From positions 434,938 to 498,937 of the forward strand of contig JAPLNI010000058.1 in the NCBI GenBank assembly GCA_026692865.1: a DNA stretch of 64,000 nt, written 5' to 3'. The stretch is from Planctomycetota bacterium. GTDB taxonomy: Bacteria > Planctomycetota > Planctomycetia > Pirellulales > Pirellulaceae. The translations under genes were made by a program, and so were the position numbers. The notes beneath the pieces were generated by a model, which saw nothing but the letters and a program-made list of their open reading frames with translations, made no database searches and was not told the origin of the DNA. Below, piece by piece: positions 23,233 through 32,351 of this stretch. The number at the start of each line of letters is the position of its first letter. Position 1 is the first letter of the stretch.

Positions 23233-25017
23233 CTAAAGCTTTGGTTTGGGTGGCTTTACTGGTGACTTCCAAGGTAGAGCACCTTCCAGTTGCATCTCAC
23301 GCTTCCATACCTTGTCGACGTTTGCGACGTAGAGCGTTTTACGATCGGGACCTCCGAAGCGAGCGTAGCAAGGGCGTTTGGAACCGATTGGCATAGGCAA
23401 AATCAAATGCGAACGGCCTGGTTGATCGCATATTTGTATCCCCATCGCAGTCGAACAAACCAGCATCCCATCCTTGGTCGTACACATTCCATCCAGTTGT
23501 CCCTGGAGCAAGTTGACTGGGATTTCGAGATGGAAGTACGGTTGCTTGTACTGAAGCGATCCGTCGTCCTTGATAAACGCTGCGTGGACAAATCGATTAG
23601 GGAAATGAGCTACGAAGAGCTGTGCTTGATCTGCGCTGAGTGTGATTCCATTGCATTCTCTAAAATCATCGACCGCCTTTCGCTCGCGGGTAGCTTTGTC
23701 GATCATCCATACCTTTCCTCCCTGCGGATCGGTGAAGTAGATGGTTCCGTCGTGCCTTACAACGATATCGTTGCTTCGAGTCCCTTTTGCAATAACTTCC
23801 ATTGCGAAAGATTTGAGATCCCAAGCGCGGATCTGTTCGGCACCGCTACACGCCCCGTAAAGTTTTCCGTCGGGACCGAGGGCAATTCCGTTGGCTTTTG
23901 CTGTGTCTTCTACGACGACACTTCGAGTACCGTCAGGCGTAATGCGATAGAGCTTGGATGCGGGTACATCGGTGAAGTAGAGTGTGCCGTCATCAGTGAT
24001 CGCGAGTCCTTCAGCCCATTCATGACCTTCGCTGACTAGTTCCCAATCAGAACCGGCGACGAGAAAATCTTTTGCGTCGTTCTTGCACTCTTCAATGTGT
24101 TTTGACACAGGCGTTTTCCCGTGATCTTTCCAAAGCCATCGTAATACATCGGGAAAAATCGATGCTCCATGTTTACCATTGTGAAAACCTTCGCTCCAAG
24201 CGTGATTGACTTCGTAGCCGGCAAACTGAAGCGATCGGAGCATGCTTTGATTAGCCATCCACCAATCGCCGCCGTAGATATTGTTATCATTGCTTCCGTC
24301 TTGAAGAAATACTCGCAGTGGCTTGGGTTCGGTTTTTCTGATAATCGTGGAAAGTTCGTGCGCGCCTCGCAAGCCGACATACGTTCCAACAGTGGTGAAG
24401 ATGCGTCGAAATGAATCTGGGCGATGCCAAGCCGCATTAAGAGCCGCGATGCCACCGGAACTTGAGCCACATATCGCGCGGTCATCGGGGTTGCTGCTTA
24501 TGTGTAACGCATGGTTCTTGACAACATGCGGAATCATTTCTTCAATCAAGAATCTTGCATAGCGATCGTCAACGCTATCGTATTCATACGATCGATTAAA
24601 GCGGTCCTGAGAGTCGGATGTTGGTGCGGGTACGACGCCGGGTTCGATGAAGAGGCCGATTGTGACAGGCATTTCTTGAGAGTGAATGAGGTTGTCAAAC
24701 ACATTTGGAACGTTGAAGCCGCCGTCGCGTTTTGCGTAGTTTCGGCCGTCTTGGAAAACCATCAACGGTGCTGGCTTATCGGACGAGTACTGCTTCGGTA
24801 CATAGATCCAGTAGTTTCGTTTGGTTCCTGGATAGAGTTGCGAATCGTTGAACTGCCCTTCGATAATGTCGCCGGCAGGGATACCTGGTTTCTGTTTGGA
24901 ATCTGGATGAGCAGGATAACTTTCCGTTTCTCGGCTTTTAGGCTGCGCTAGAGCGAGACTGCAAATGCTTTGAAACGCAACTAAGAGAAACACAGTTCGG
25001 AGAGGAAATGTTCGCAT
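23233..25017 (-). CDS. Secreted esterase fused to SMP-30/gluconolactonase-like propeller
   Basis: 594 aa from the ATG at 25017, with a signal peptide ending near LALAQP. Residues about 50-300 are an alpha/beta-hydrolase of the enterochelin-esterase (Fes/D) type: PLMVFQDGRNYAK, the nucleophile in ICGSSSGG and the C-terminal HNGKHG histidine. Residues about 320-590 form an SMP-30-like six-bladed propeller: EWAEGLAITDDGTLYFTDV, KANGIALGPDGKLYGA, SNDIVVRHDGTIYFTDP and ECNGITLSADQ. A lactonase or esterase on sugar esters is inferred. Both halves keep their catalytic-type motifs, so neither seems decayed. The gene is convergent with the ThuA gene. Confidence 0.88.
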   Translation of the reverse strand: MRTFPLRTVFLLVAFQSICSLALAQPKSRETESYPAHPDSKQKPGIPAGDIIEGQFNDSQLYPGTKRNYWIYVPKQYSSDKPAPLMVFQDGRNYAKRDGGFNVPNVFDNLIHSQEMPVTIGLFIEPGVVPAPTSDSQDRFNRSYEYDSVDDRYARFLIEEMIPHVVKNHALHISSNPDDRAICGSSSGGIAALNAAWHRPDSFRRIFTTVGTYVGLRGAHELSTIIRKTEPKPLRVFLQDGSNDNNIYGGDWWMANQSMLRSLQFAGYEVNHAWSEGFHNGKHGASIFPDVLRWLWKDHGKTPVSKHIEECKNDAKDFLVAGSDWELVSEGHEWAEGLAITDDGTLYFTDVPASKLYRITPDGTRSVVVEDTAKANGIALGPDGKLYGACSGAEQIRAWDLKSFAMEVIAKGTRSNDIVVRHDGTIYFTDPQGGKVWMIDKATRERKAVDDFRECNGITLSADQAQLFVAHFPNRFVHAAFIKDDGSLQYKQPYFHLEIPVNLLQGQLDGMCTTKDGMLVCSTAMGIQICDQPGRSHLILPMPIGSKRPCYARFGGPDRKTLYVANVDKVWKREMQLEGALPWKSPVKPPKPKL

Positions 25018-25289
25018 CAAACTATCGTTCCATTGACAAAAACCAAGAGATAAAGCGCGTGCAAAATGTGCAATTTACGCCTGAGATCAATCATGCGGAC
25101 AATCCATTGATCGAACAGTAGCTCAGGTTGCATTATTCGGATTGTACATTAATGAGCGCGGAGAATTTTGGAATTGAGCGTGAAAGCTTTAGAATGTTTA
25201 GGTTTGACTCAGGCGGTTAGGTTGCAATGCAGCGCATGCCTTGTTAAGTTGGAGAAATTCCCTTCCGCTTGTTACTAAAGGACACTGAA

Positions 25290-26672
25290 ATGCCAAAAGC
25301 GATCGCCACTTGTGCTTTTTCTTCGTTGTTGCTCGCACTATGTTTCGCTGGTTCGCCCGGTGTATTAGCCGCTGAACCGAATCGTCCTAACATTCTGGTT
25401 ATCTATGCAGACGATCTTGGTTACGGTGAAACGGGGGTTCAGGGTTGCAGCGATATTCCAACACCAAATATTGATTCGATTGCAAAGAATGGACTTCGAT
25501 GTACTCAGGGTTATGTTGCTGCGACTTATTGCAGTCCCTCGCGGGCTGGTTTGATGACCGGTAAGTATCCGACTCGTTTTGGACATGAGTTCAACGCGAT
25601 TGCTCGAGCGAGCGGACTCTCGCTGAAAGAGACAACACTTGCTGATCGGCTTAAGAAGCTTGGGTACGCAACAGCTGCGGTTGGTAAGTGGCATCTTGGG
25701 GATGGGCCCGAGTACCATCCAACCAAGCGCGGCTTCGACGAATTCTACGGTACTCTAGCCAACACACCTTTCTTCCATCCAACCAAGTTCATTGACACTC
25801 GAGTCTCCGGAGATGTGATGGAAATCACCGATCCGGATTTTTACACGACTGATAAATATGCCGAGCGATCAGTGGATTGGTTGGAACGGAACAAGAACAA
25901 GTCGTGGTTCCTTTACTTGCCATTCAATGCGCAGCATGCACCTCTGGAATCTCCGAAAAAGTATCTGGATCGTTTTTCATCAATTGAAAATGAGAAGCGA
26001 AGGATTTTTGCGGCAATGATGTCCGCAATGGATGACGCGGTTGGCTCGGTGCTAAAGAAAGTAAAGGAACTTGGCCAGGAAGAGAACACACTGATTTTTT
26101 TCATAGCTGATAATGGGGGGCCGACTCAATCTACGACATCTCAGAATGGTGCTCTTCGCGGATTCAAGATGACTACTTTCGAAGGAGGCCCAAGGGTCCC
26201 GTTCTTTGTTCAGTGGAAGGGGCGATATCCAGAAGGCAAGGAGTACAAATTACCGGTCATGAATTTAGACGTTCTTCCAACTTGTCTGGCCGCCGCCGGT
26301 GCACCTATCGCATCCACAGAGGGACTTGACGGTATCGATCTCAGTCCGTATCTCGACGGGCAAAAGGAAGCATCTCCTCACGAAACAATGTACTGGCGTT
26401 TTGGTGAGCAATGGGCCGTTCGGCATGGTGATTGGAAGCTGGTAGTTTCCAAAGGTGGAAGCGGAAAGCCTGAGCTTTACAACCTGGGTAATGACATCGG
26501 CGAGTCGACAGATTTGGCTGCAAGCGAGACTGCGAAGGTTACTCAATTGCGAACGCTTTATGATGCGTGGAGTGCTCAGCAAGCGGAACCTGTCGCGATT
26601 GATCAACCGAATAACCAAAAGAAGGGTCCGAATAAAAGACAACTAAAGAATGCCAAGGCGAAAGCCGCTTAA
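25290..26672 (+). CDS. Secreted sulfatase
   Basis: 460 aa from the ATG at 25290, which follows AAAGGA; a TTG start upstream adds 7 residues. A signal peptide ends near VLAAEP. The sulfatase core has the metal site IYADDLGYG, the formylglycine cysteine C81 in CSPSR (the C-x-P-x-R motif is matured by a formylglycine-generating enzyme), and GKWHLG. The C-terminal tail is lysine-rich (KKGPNKRQLKNAKAK). Type I arylsulfatases of planctomycetes remove sulfate from polysaccharides such as marine glycans; the substrate here is unknown. A second sulfatase is at 47412-49157. Confidence 0.93.
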   Translation: MPKAIATCAFSSLLLALCFAGSPGVLAAEPNRPNILVIYADDLGYGETGVQGCSDIPTPNIDSIAKNGLRCTQGYVAATYCSPSRAGLMTGKYPTRFGHEFNAIARASGLSLKETTLADRLKKLGYATAAVGKWHLGDGPEYHPTKRGFDEFYGTLANTPFFHPTKFIDTRVSGDVMEITDPDFYTTDKYAERSVDWLERNKNKSWFLYLPFNAQHAPLESPKKYLDRFSSIENEKRRIFAAMMSAMDDAVGSVLKKVKELGQEENTLIFFIADNGGPTQSTTSQNGALRGFKMTTFEGGPRVPFFVQWKGRYPEGKEYKLPVMNLDVLPTCLAAAGAPIASTEGLDGIDLSPYLDGQKEASPHETMYWRFGEQWAVRHGDWKLVVSKGGSGKPELYNLGNDIGESTDLAASETAKVTQLRTLYDAWSAQQAEPVAIDQPNNQKKGPNKRQLKNAKAKAA

Positions 26673-27173
26673 GTGCGACTATTGAAACATTGTTCCTATG
26701 TCTGATTCTACGGTGCCAATTGCAGTTGTCTTGAGCTTGAGCTATTCCTAATGTAGGCAAGTCCTGGGTGTTAAAAACTTAGTATTTACATGACATTTCG
26801 ACACGTTGCTTTTGTTCCTTTTCAAATGTGATTCACCTGCACCCGTGACGCGCGGCGTAGCGATTATCGTCGCGTTTATGCGCGAGGAGCGAAACTGGGG
26901 CTCGTGCCCACGTTTCGCAATCGGTTTGGCGGGCTAGAAAATATCGTTTTTTTAGATACTATCGTTTGTTTAGATTCTGTCGAACTTCCCAGAGAATAGG
27001 TGTGAAGTTTGACGCTTCTAACGACTCTGCCGAGGGATCGAACGGCGGGTACTTGTCAGGCTGGGAGAATGCCTGAATGTTGCGTTTCGGCTAGATCGAA
27101 TAACAAGTCCAGGTTCGTGCTTGGCAATATTCACCTATTGTGATTAGAATTGAAGCTGGAGGTTTCCCGCCTT
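26673..27173. other. 501-bp gap with one hairpin
   Basis: No gene is seen. A hairpin GCGAAAC...GTTTCGC (26889-26918, with the inner TGGG/CCCA pair) occurs; its left arm GAAACTGGGGCTCG recalls the GAAACGGGGCTCG of the minus strand at 11346-11360. The ribosome site GGAGG for the next gene is at about 27158-27162. Confidence 0.4.
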
Positions 27174-29642
27174 ATGCAAATTCTCGCAAAGCCTTTTTTT
27201 TTCTGGTGTTTCGTTATTGCAGTGTCTGTGTTGTCGGTGACTTTCAGTCAAGCGGATGACTCTCGAAAATCTGAGATAATTGCACATTTTGAGCATGAGA
27301 TTCGGCCTGTTCTTATTGGCCAGTGCATCAAGTGTCATAGTGACAAAAAGCAGGAGGGAGGGCTTCGCCTGGATACCCTCGAAGGCTTCTTAAAAGGTGG
27401 AGATAGTGGTCCAACGTTAGTCCCGGGGAATCCTGAGGAGAGCGTTCTTATGGATGCGCTTCACTACGATGGCCTTGAGATGCCTCCGACTGGAAAACTT
27501 GCCGAGAAAACGATTCTCCAATTCGAGCGCTGGATAGCTGAGGGTGCAGTTTGGCCCACAACAGATAAGCCGTTACGTCCTGCAGAAAGATCCATCAGCG
27601 ATGCCGATCGCCAGTGGTGGGCGTTTGTTCCGGTGAAGAAAACTGATCCACCAATCGATGGCCGAGATGAGTGGTCCAAGAACACGATTGATCGGTTCGT
27701 TTGGAAGGGTTTGTCTGAGCACGAAATGGAGCCTGCTCCGATCGCTGATAAGACGACTTTAATCCGACGCCTGTATTTCGATTTGATTGGGTTGCCCCCT
27801 TCGCCAGCCGAGATCGATGCGTTTGTGTGTGATGAATCGCCCAACGCGATAGAACAGGTTATCGATCGCTTGCTGGCAGATTCCCGTTACGGGGAGCATT
27901 GGGCCCGCTTCTGGTTAGATTTGGTACGTTACGCTGAATCGGATGGTTGGAACAAGGATGAGTATCGCCCGCATTTGTGGAAGTTCCGGGACTATGTTGT
28001 TGCGGCCTTCAATAAGGATATGCCGTACCCGAAATTTGTCTTGGATCAGCTAGCTGGAGACGAATCTGCCGAACGTGATCCTGATGGTTTGATTGCCGCT
28101 GGCTTTCTTCGATTAGGGATCTATGAATACAACCAGCGAGACGCGCGTGGTCAATGGAACGACATCATGAACGAGATGACGGATGTCGCTGGCGATGTGT
28201 TTTTGGGATTGAGCATGTCATGCGCGCGTTGCCACTTTCATAAATTCGATCCGATTCCGCAAACAGATTACTTTAAGCTGAGAGCGTTCTTTGAGCCGGT
28301 TTGTTGGCGAGATGATCTCGACGCGGCGACAGATTTAGAGCGTAAACAATATGAGGAAAAGATATCCGAGTGGGAGAAAGCTACGCAGTCGATTCGCGAA
28401 CAACTCGCCGCTATCCTGGAGCCTTATGAAAAGCGAAAGTGGGCATCGACTGCAGCAAAATTTCCGATCGAGATTCAAGCTTGCTTTAACATGCCGACGC
28501 ATGAACGCACATCGTGGCAAGAACAAATGGCTTACCTTGTTTCCCGGCAGTATTTAGAAGAAGACGGTGGCCCTTATAAGAAGCTGGACAAAGAAGACGC
28601 AGAAAAGCGTGAAGCCCTGCAAAAGGAACTCGCTGCGTTTGACCATCTCAAGCCATCACCGCTTCGAGAAGTGATGACTGTGACTGACTTCCCTGGGCTC
28701 ATTGCACCAACCACTATTCCTGATGATCCCCGTCGACAATCGATTCCGCCCGGTTTTCTTGATGTCTTGTCGACTAATACTGATTTACCAGCGGCCACTT
28801 CGGTGCAGGTTAAGGAAGGCTCATCTGGTCGGCGAACAGCCCTAGCCAAGTGGATTGGCGACGCGCGTAATCCATTGACAACGCGAGTGATCGTAAATCG
28901 AATTTGGCAGCAGCATTTCGGTCAGGGGCTTGTGTCTACATCGAGCGACTTCGGTAGCCTGGGTGATAAGCCAACGCATCCGGAGTTGCTGGATTGGCTT
29001 ACTGCTAACTTTGTGGAAGAGCAGTGGAGCTTCAAAAAGCTACACAAGCAGATCCTGCTGTCGGCAACTTGGCAGCAATCTTCACGGCACCCTCAATCGG
29101 AGCGTTATCAATCGATTGATTCCGCTGAACGATTGCTGTGGAGGACTCGCGTGCGTCGACTTCAAGCGGAACAAATTCGCGATGCAATATTGACTTCCAG
29201 CGGACAATTATCCAACGAGGCGGGTGGTCCAAGCGTGGCCGAGGACAAGCCACGTCGTTCGCTGTATGTCAAAAGCATTCGCAACCAGAATGATACGTTT
29301 CTACACGGCTTTGACATTGCCAACGGGCTTCAAAGCGTTGCTGTAAGAGATACGACAACGACTCCGACGCAATCGCTGATGCTGTTGAATGGCAATTACG
29401 CCTTGGCGCAGGCGAAGAAGCTTGCGGAACGGCTTTTAGCGGAACAACAGGAGCCGGAGCAAGTGCTTAGGAACGCCTTTCGTTGGACATGGGGAACAGA
29501 ACCTACGAACGCAGATATGAACTGCGCTCATCAGTTTTTTAGTCTTGGTTCGGGAGAAGATTCCGAAGTTATCGATCCGCAACAACTGACAGATTTCTGT
29601 CATATCCTGTTCAATTCGAATCAATTTTTATATCTGGAGTGA
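27174..29642 (+). CDS. DUF1549/DUF1553 protein with N-terminal PSCyt1 cytochrome domain
   Basis: 822 aa from the ATG at 27174, 11 nt after GGAGG; a TTG start at 27150 is possible. It has a signal peptide and then a planctomycete cytochrome (PSCyt1) motif QCIKCHSDKKQEGG (C-x-x-C-H). The DUF1549 domain has the second motif SCARCHFHKFDPI, and the C-terminal DUF1553 domain spans about 570-790. This protein class is almost confined to Planctomycetota and is thought to be a surface or periplasmic carbohydrate-related c-type haem protein of unknown reaction. It ends with TGA one base before the ATG of the DUF1501 gene, a pairing seen repeatedly in planctomycetes. Confidence 0.92.
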   Translation: MQILAKPFFFWCFVIAVSVLSVTFSQADDSRKSEIIAHFEHEIRPVLIGQCIKCHSDKKQEGGLRLDTLEGFLKGGDSGPTLVPGNPEESVLMDALHYDGLEMPPTGKLAEKTILQFERWIAEGAVWPTTDKPLRPAERSISDADRQWWAFVPVKKTDPPIDGRDEWSKNTIDRFVWKGLSEHEMEPAPIADKTTLIRRLYFDLIGLPPSPAEIDAFVCDESPNAIEQVIDRLLADSRYGEHWARFWLDLVRYAESDGWNKDEYRPHLWKFRDYVVAAFNKDMPYPKFVLDQLAGDESAERDPDGLIAAGFLRLGIYEYNQRDARGQWNDIMNEMTDVAGDVFLGLSMSCARCHFHKFDPIPQTDYFKLRAFFEPVCWRDDLDAATDLERKQYEEKISEWEKATQSIREQLAAILEPYEKRKWASTAAKFPIEIQACFNMPTHERTSWQEQMAYLVSRQYLEEDGGPYKKLDKEDAEKREALQKELAAFDHLKPSPLREVMTVTDFPGLIAPTTIPDDPRRQSIPPGFLDVLSTNTDLPAATSVQVKEGSSGRRTALAKWIGDARNPLTTRVIVNRIWQQHFGQGLVSTSSDFGSLGDKPTHPELLDWLTANFVEEQWSFKKLHKQILLSATWQQSSRHPQSERYQSIDSAERLLWRTRVRRLQAEQIRDAILTSSGQLSNEAGGPSVAEDKPRRSLYVKSIRNQNDTFLHGFDIANGLQSVAVRDTTTTPTQSLMLLNGNYALAQAKKLAERLLAEQQEPEQVLRNAFRWTWGTEPTNADMNCAHQFFSLGSGEDSEVIDPQQLTDFCHILFNSNQFLYLE

Positions 29643-29643
29643 C

Positions 29644-31044
29644 ATGTCGCCTGCAATCGATCTATCGACAAGCATTTCACGTCGTGCTTTACTACAAAGC
29701 AGTGGGATGGGGCTTGGGTCAGTCGCTTTTAACTGGATGCTGACTCGGGATGCTGCTGCCCAAGCTCATCATCGCCCTTTGGCAAAAAGCGTGATCTGGC
29801 TGTTCATGGAAGGCGGTCCGAGTCACTTAGATCTACTGGACCCAAAACCGATGCTCAACAAGTTAGCTGGTAAGCCGTTGCCAAGCAGTTTTCGAGAGCC
29901 GATCACTGCCATGGGTGAGAAAAACGCGCCGCTCTTGGCGTCCCCGCGTACTTGGACGAAGTACGGAGAAAGTGGGATGCCTGCATCCGACTGGATCCCA
30001 AATATCGGCGAGTGCATGGATGACATTGCGGTGATTCGATCCTGTTGGACCAATGGAATCAATCATGCTGGTGGAGTTTGCCAGATGAACACGTGCATCA
30101 ACTTTGCTGGTCGCCCCTCGCTTGGTTCTTGGGTAAATTACGGGCTCGGGTCGGCCAACGAAAACCTGCCATCCTTCGTTGTCATGTGCGATAGTGCTGC
30201 GAGACCAGTCAACGGACCTCGAAACTGGGGTAGCGGATTTATGCCTGCTACACATCAAGGAGTGCGTATAAATGGTACCGATGCCGAGCCAATTTCGAAT
30301 CTCAACTTTCCGGCAGGGTACTCCGGAGAGCGAATGGAATCGAAGCTTGGATTGTTAAAACAATTCAACCAATCTTATGCAGCGGCTCACCCTCAGCAGA
30401 CAGAGTTGGAGGCCAGAATTCGCAGCTACGAACTAGCATTCCGCATGCAAGCGCAAGCCCCCGAAGCACTGGATCTTTCGCAAGAAACAGCTGAAACGGA
30501 AGCAATGTACGGACTTGATCAGAAGGAGACGGAAACATTTGGCAGGAACTGTCTTCGAGCACGTCGAATGGTCGAGCGCGGTGTGCGTTTTGTACAGCTT
30601 TACAGCGGTACCGGTAGCAAATGGGATTCCCACGCGGGGATTGAAAAGAACCACTCGAAGCTATGTCGTTCAATGGATAAACCGGTCGCGGGGCTTTTGA
30701 AAGACCTCAAGCAACGTGGCTTGCTCGATGAAACTCTAGTCATTTGGGGCGGCGAGTTCGGACGAACTCCGATGAGCGAAAAGGGCGATGGTCGCGATCA
30801 CAATCCTACTGGCTTCTCAATTTGGATGGCAGGTGGCGGAGTCAAAGGCGGTCAGGCAATCGGCGCGACCGACGAGCTCGGCTTGTACGCTATCGAAGAC
30901 AAGATGCACGTGCACGACATCCATGCTTCAATTCTTTGGTTAATGGGGCTCGATAATATGAAGCTTACCTACGACCACAAAGGGCGAATCGAACGCCCTA
31001 CGATCAACGAAGGTCACTTTCAAAAGAAACTGATCGCTGGCTAG
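29644..31044 (+). CDS. DUF1501 Tat-exported protein
   Basis: 466 aa. The N-terminal twin-arginine signal SRRALLQSSGMG points to Tat export. The DUF1501 fold (alkaline-phosphatase/sulfatase-like) is recognised by VIWLFMEGGPSHLDLLDPKP, VIRSCWTNGINHAGG, RFVQLYSGTGSKWDSHA and WGGEFGRTPMSEKGDGRDHNP. It forms an operon with the preceding DUF1549/DUF1553 gene, with a one-base gap. The joint role is not established. Confidence 0.92.
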   Translation: MSPAIDLSTSISRRALLQSSGMGLGSVAFNWMLTRDAAAQAHHRPLAKSVIWLFMEGGPSHLDLLDPKPMLNKLAGKPLPSSFREPITAMGEKNAPLLASPRTWTKYGESGMPASDWIPNIGECMDDIAVIRSCWTNGINHAGGVCQMNTCINFAGRPSLGSWVNYGLGSANENLPSFVVMCDSAARPVNGPRNWGSGFMPATHQGVRINGTDAEPISNLNFPAGYSGERMESKLGLLKQFNQSYAAAHPQQTELEARIRSYELAFRMQAQAPEALDLSQETAETEAMYGLDQKETETFGRNCLRARRMVERGVRFVQLYSGTGSKWDSHAGIEKNHSKLCRSMDKPVAGLLKDLKQRGLLDETLVIWGGEFGRTPMSEKGDGRDHNPTGFSIWMAGGGVKGGQAIGATDELGLYAIEDKMHVHDIHASILWLMGLDNMKLTYDHKGRIERPTINEGHFQKKLIAG

Positions 31045-31252
31045 TCCAACCCCACCTCGGAGCGTAGCTGAAGTCGTAAGACTTATGCTTATAAAAGCAC
31101 TCAACCACTGCTACCTATCAGCACTTGTTTCACGTCCGCGATTTTCACGTCACGTTCCTTGGCTTCTTGGGCTAAACGATAAAACACTAGCCTTCTATCA
31201 CGTGGGAAGCTTTAAGCAACTGAGTCAATTCGGTAGAACGGTTATCCAGGAT

Positions 31253-31280
31253 TTGATTGCGTAACGAACGTCCCTAATAT
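31253..31280 (+). promoter_or_regulatory. Possible promoter of the esterase gene
   Basis: TTGATT (31253-31258) and TAATAT (31275-31280) are 16 bp apart. They place a start about 35 nt before the ATG at 31323. Weaker than the small RNA promoter. Confidence 0.35.
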
Positions 31281-31322
31281 ACTAGACCTAATTAAGAAGC
31301 TAAATACTCGCGAGTAAAACTT

Positions 31323-32273
31323 ATGACGCTACTTCACAAGCCTCGAATTATACTCGGTCTCATAACTGCTTTTGTTTTCTCAATCGCTGATTTTTCGTCT
31401 ATTCGAGCCCAAGCTCCTGGTGCGAAAAAACCCCAAGGGGGTCTTGGTGTTTCGGCACCTGCAGGGAAGCTTTATACGTACAAGGAGAGTGCCGGTAAGC
31501 CTCGCAATATGGAGATTTACTTTCCACCAAACCATAATCCTGCGACGTCGAAGGTGCCAGGACTGATTTTGTTTCACGGAGGTAGTTGGAGTGGAGGTTC
31601 GCTGGGACAGTTTCGTATTGCGTGTGAGTACTTCGCGAGTCGTGGAATGGTCTGTGCTACCGCCGAGTATCAGATGTTGAATAAATCACAAGCAAGTGAT
31701 TTACCTGTTGGGGAGACGCGAAAGCGAGTTTGTGTGTCGGACGCCAAGAGTGCGATTCGGTGGTTTAAACAGCATGCAGATGAACTCGGTATCGATCCTG
31801 ATAAAGTCATTACCGGTGGGGGATCTGCTGGTGGCCATATCAGTGCTTTAGCGACCCTGAATCCAGGACTAAACGATCCGACGGACCCAACCGGAATTGA
31901 TACCAGCGTTGTCGCTTACCTTTGGTTTAATCCAGCCTTTGCCACCGACGACGACCAAGACGCTGAAATTGATGTTTTAAGATTCATCCACCCAGATTTA
32001 GCTCCTGCAATCATATTCTTTGGCGACAAGGACCCATGGAAGAAGGGGTGGGATGTAGCGTATTCCAAATGGAAATCCGTTGGTAACAAGCAAATTGATT
32101 TACAGATCGCGCCGGGGCAATCGCACAGTTTTTTCAATAAAGATCCATGGCAAACCGTAACGCTGGTCGCAGCCGATAAATTCTTGGTCGAGCTTGGACT
32201 AATTGCAGGCGATCCGACAAAGAAGATGCCCACGAGTGGCGAGAAGCTTGTTCAAGATGACGCTGCGGAGTGA
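31323..32273 (+). CDS. Secreted alpha/beta hydrolase (carboxylesterase/acetylxylan-esterase-like)
   Basis: 316 aa with a signal peptide ending near SIRAQA. The oxyanion segment is HGGSWSGG, the nucleophile is in GGGSAGG, the aspartate in GDKDPW and the histidine in GQSHSF. This is the BD-FAE/HSL-like esterase fold. A polysaccharide de-esterification role is probable given the many sulfatase and sugar genes around, but the substrate is not shown. Single gene. Confidence 0.88.
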   Translation: MTLLHKPRIILGLITAFVFSIADFSSIRAQAPGAKKPQGGLGVSAPAGKLYTYKESAGKPRNMEIYFPPNHNPATSKVPGLILFHGGSWSGGSLGQFRIACEYFASRGMVCATAEYQMLNKSQASDLPVGETRKRVCVSDAKSAIRWFKQHADELGIDPDKVITGGGSAGGHISALATLNPGLNDPTDPTGIDTSVVAYLWFNPAFATDDDQDAEIDVLRFIHPDLAPAIIFFGDKDPWKKGWDVAYSKWKSVGNKQIDLQIAPGQSHSFFNKDPWQTVTLVAADKFLVELGLIAGDPTKKMPTSGEKLVQDDAAE

Positions 32274-32351
32274 ATGATGGAATCGAACTAATGGCCAGTT
32301 GGTCGTTGTCTCGCAATGCTCCTCCGACGCACGAAACTCGCCTGAAAACCA

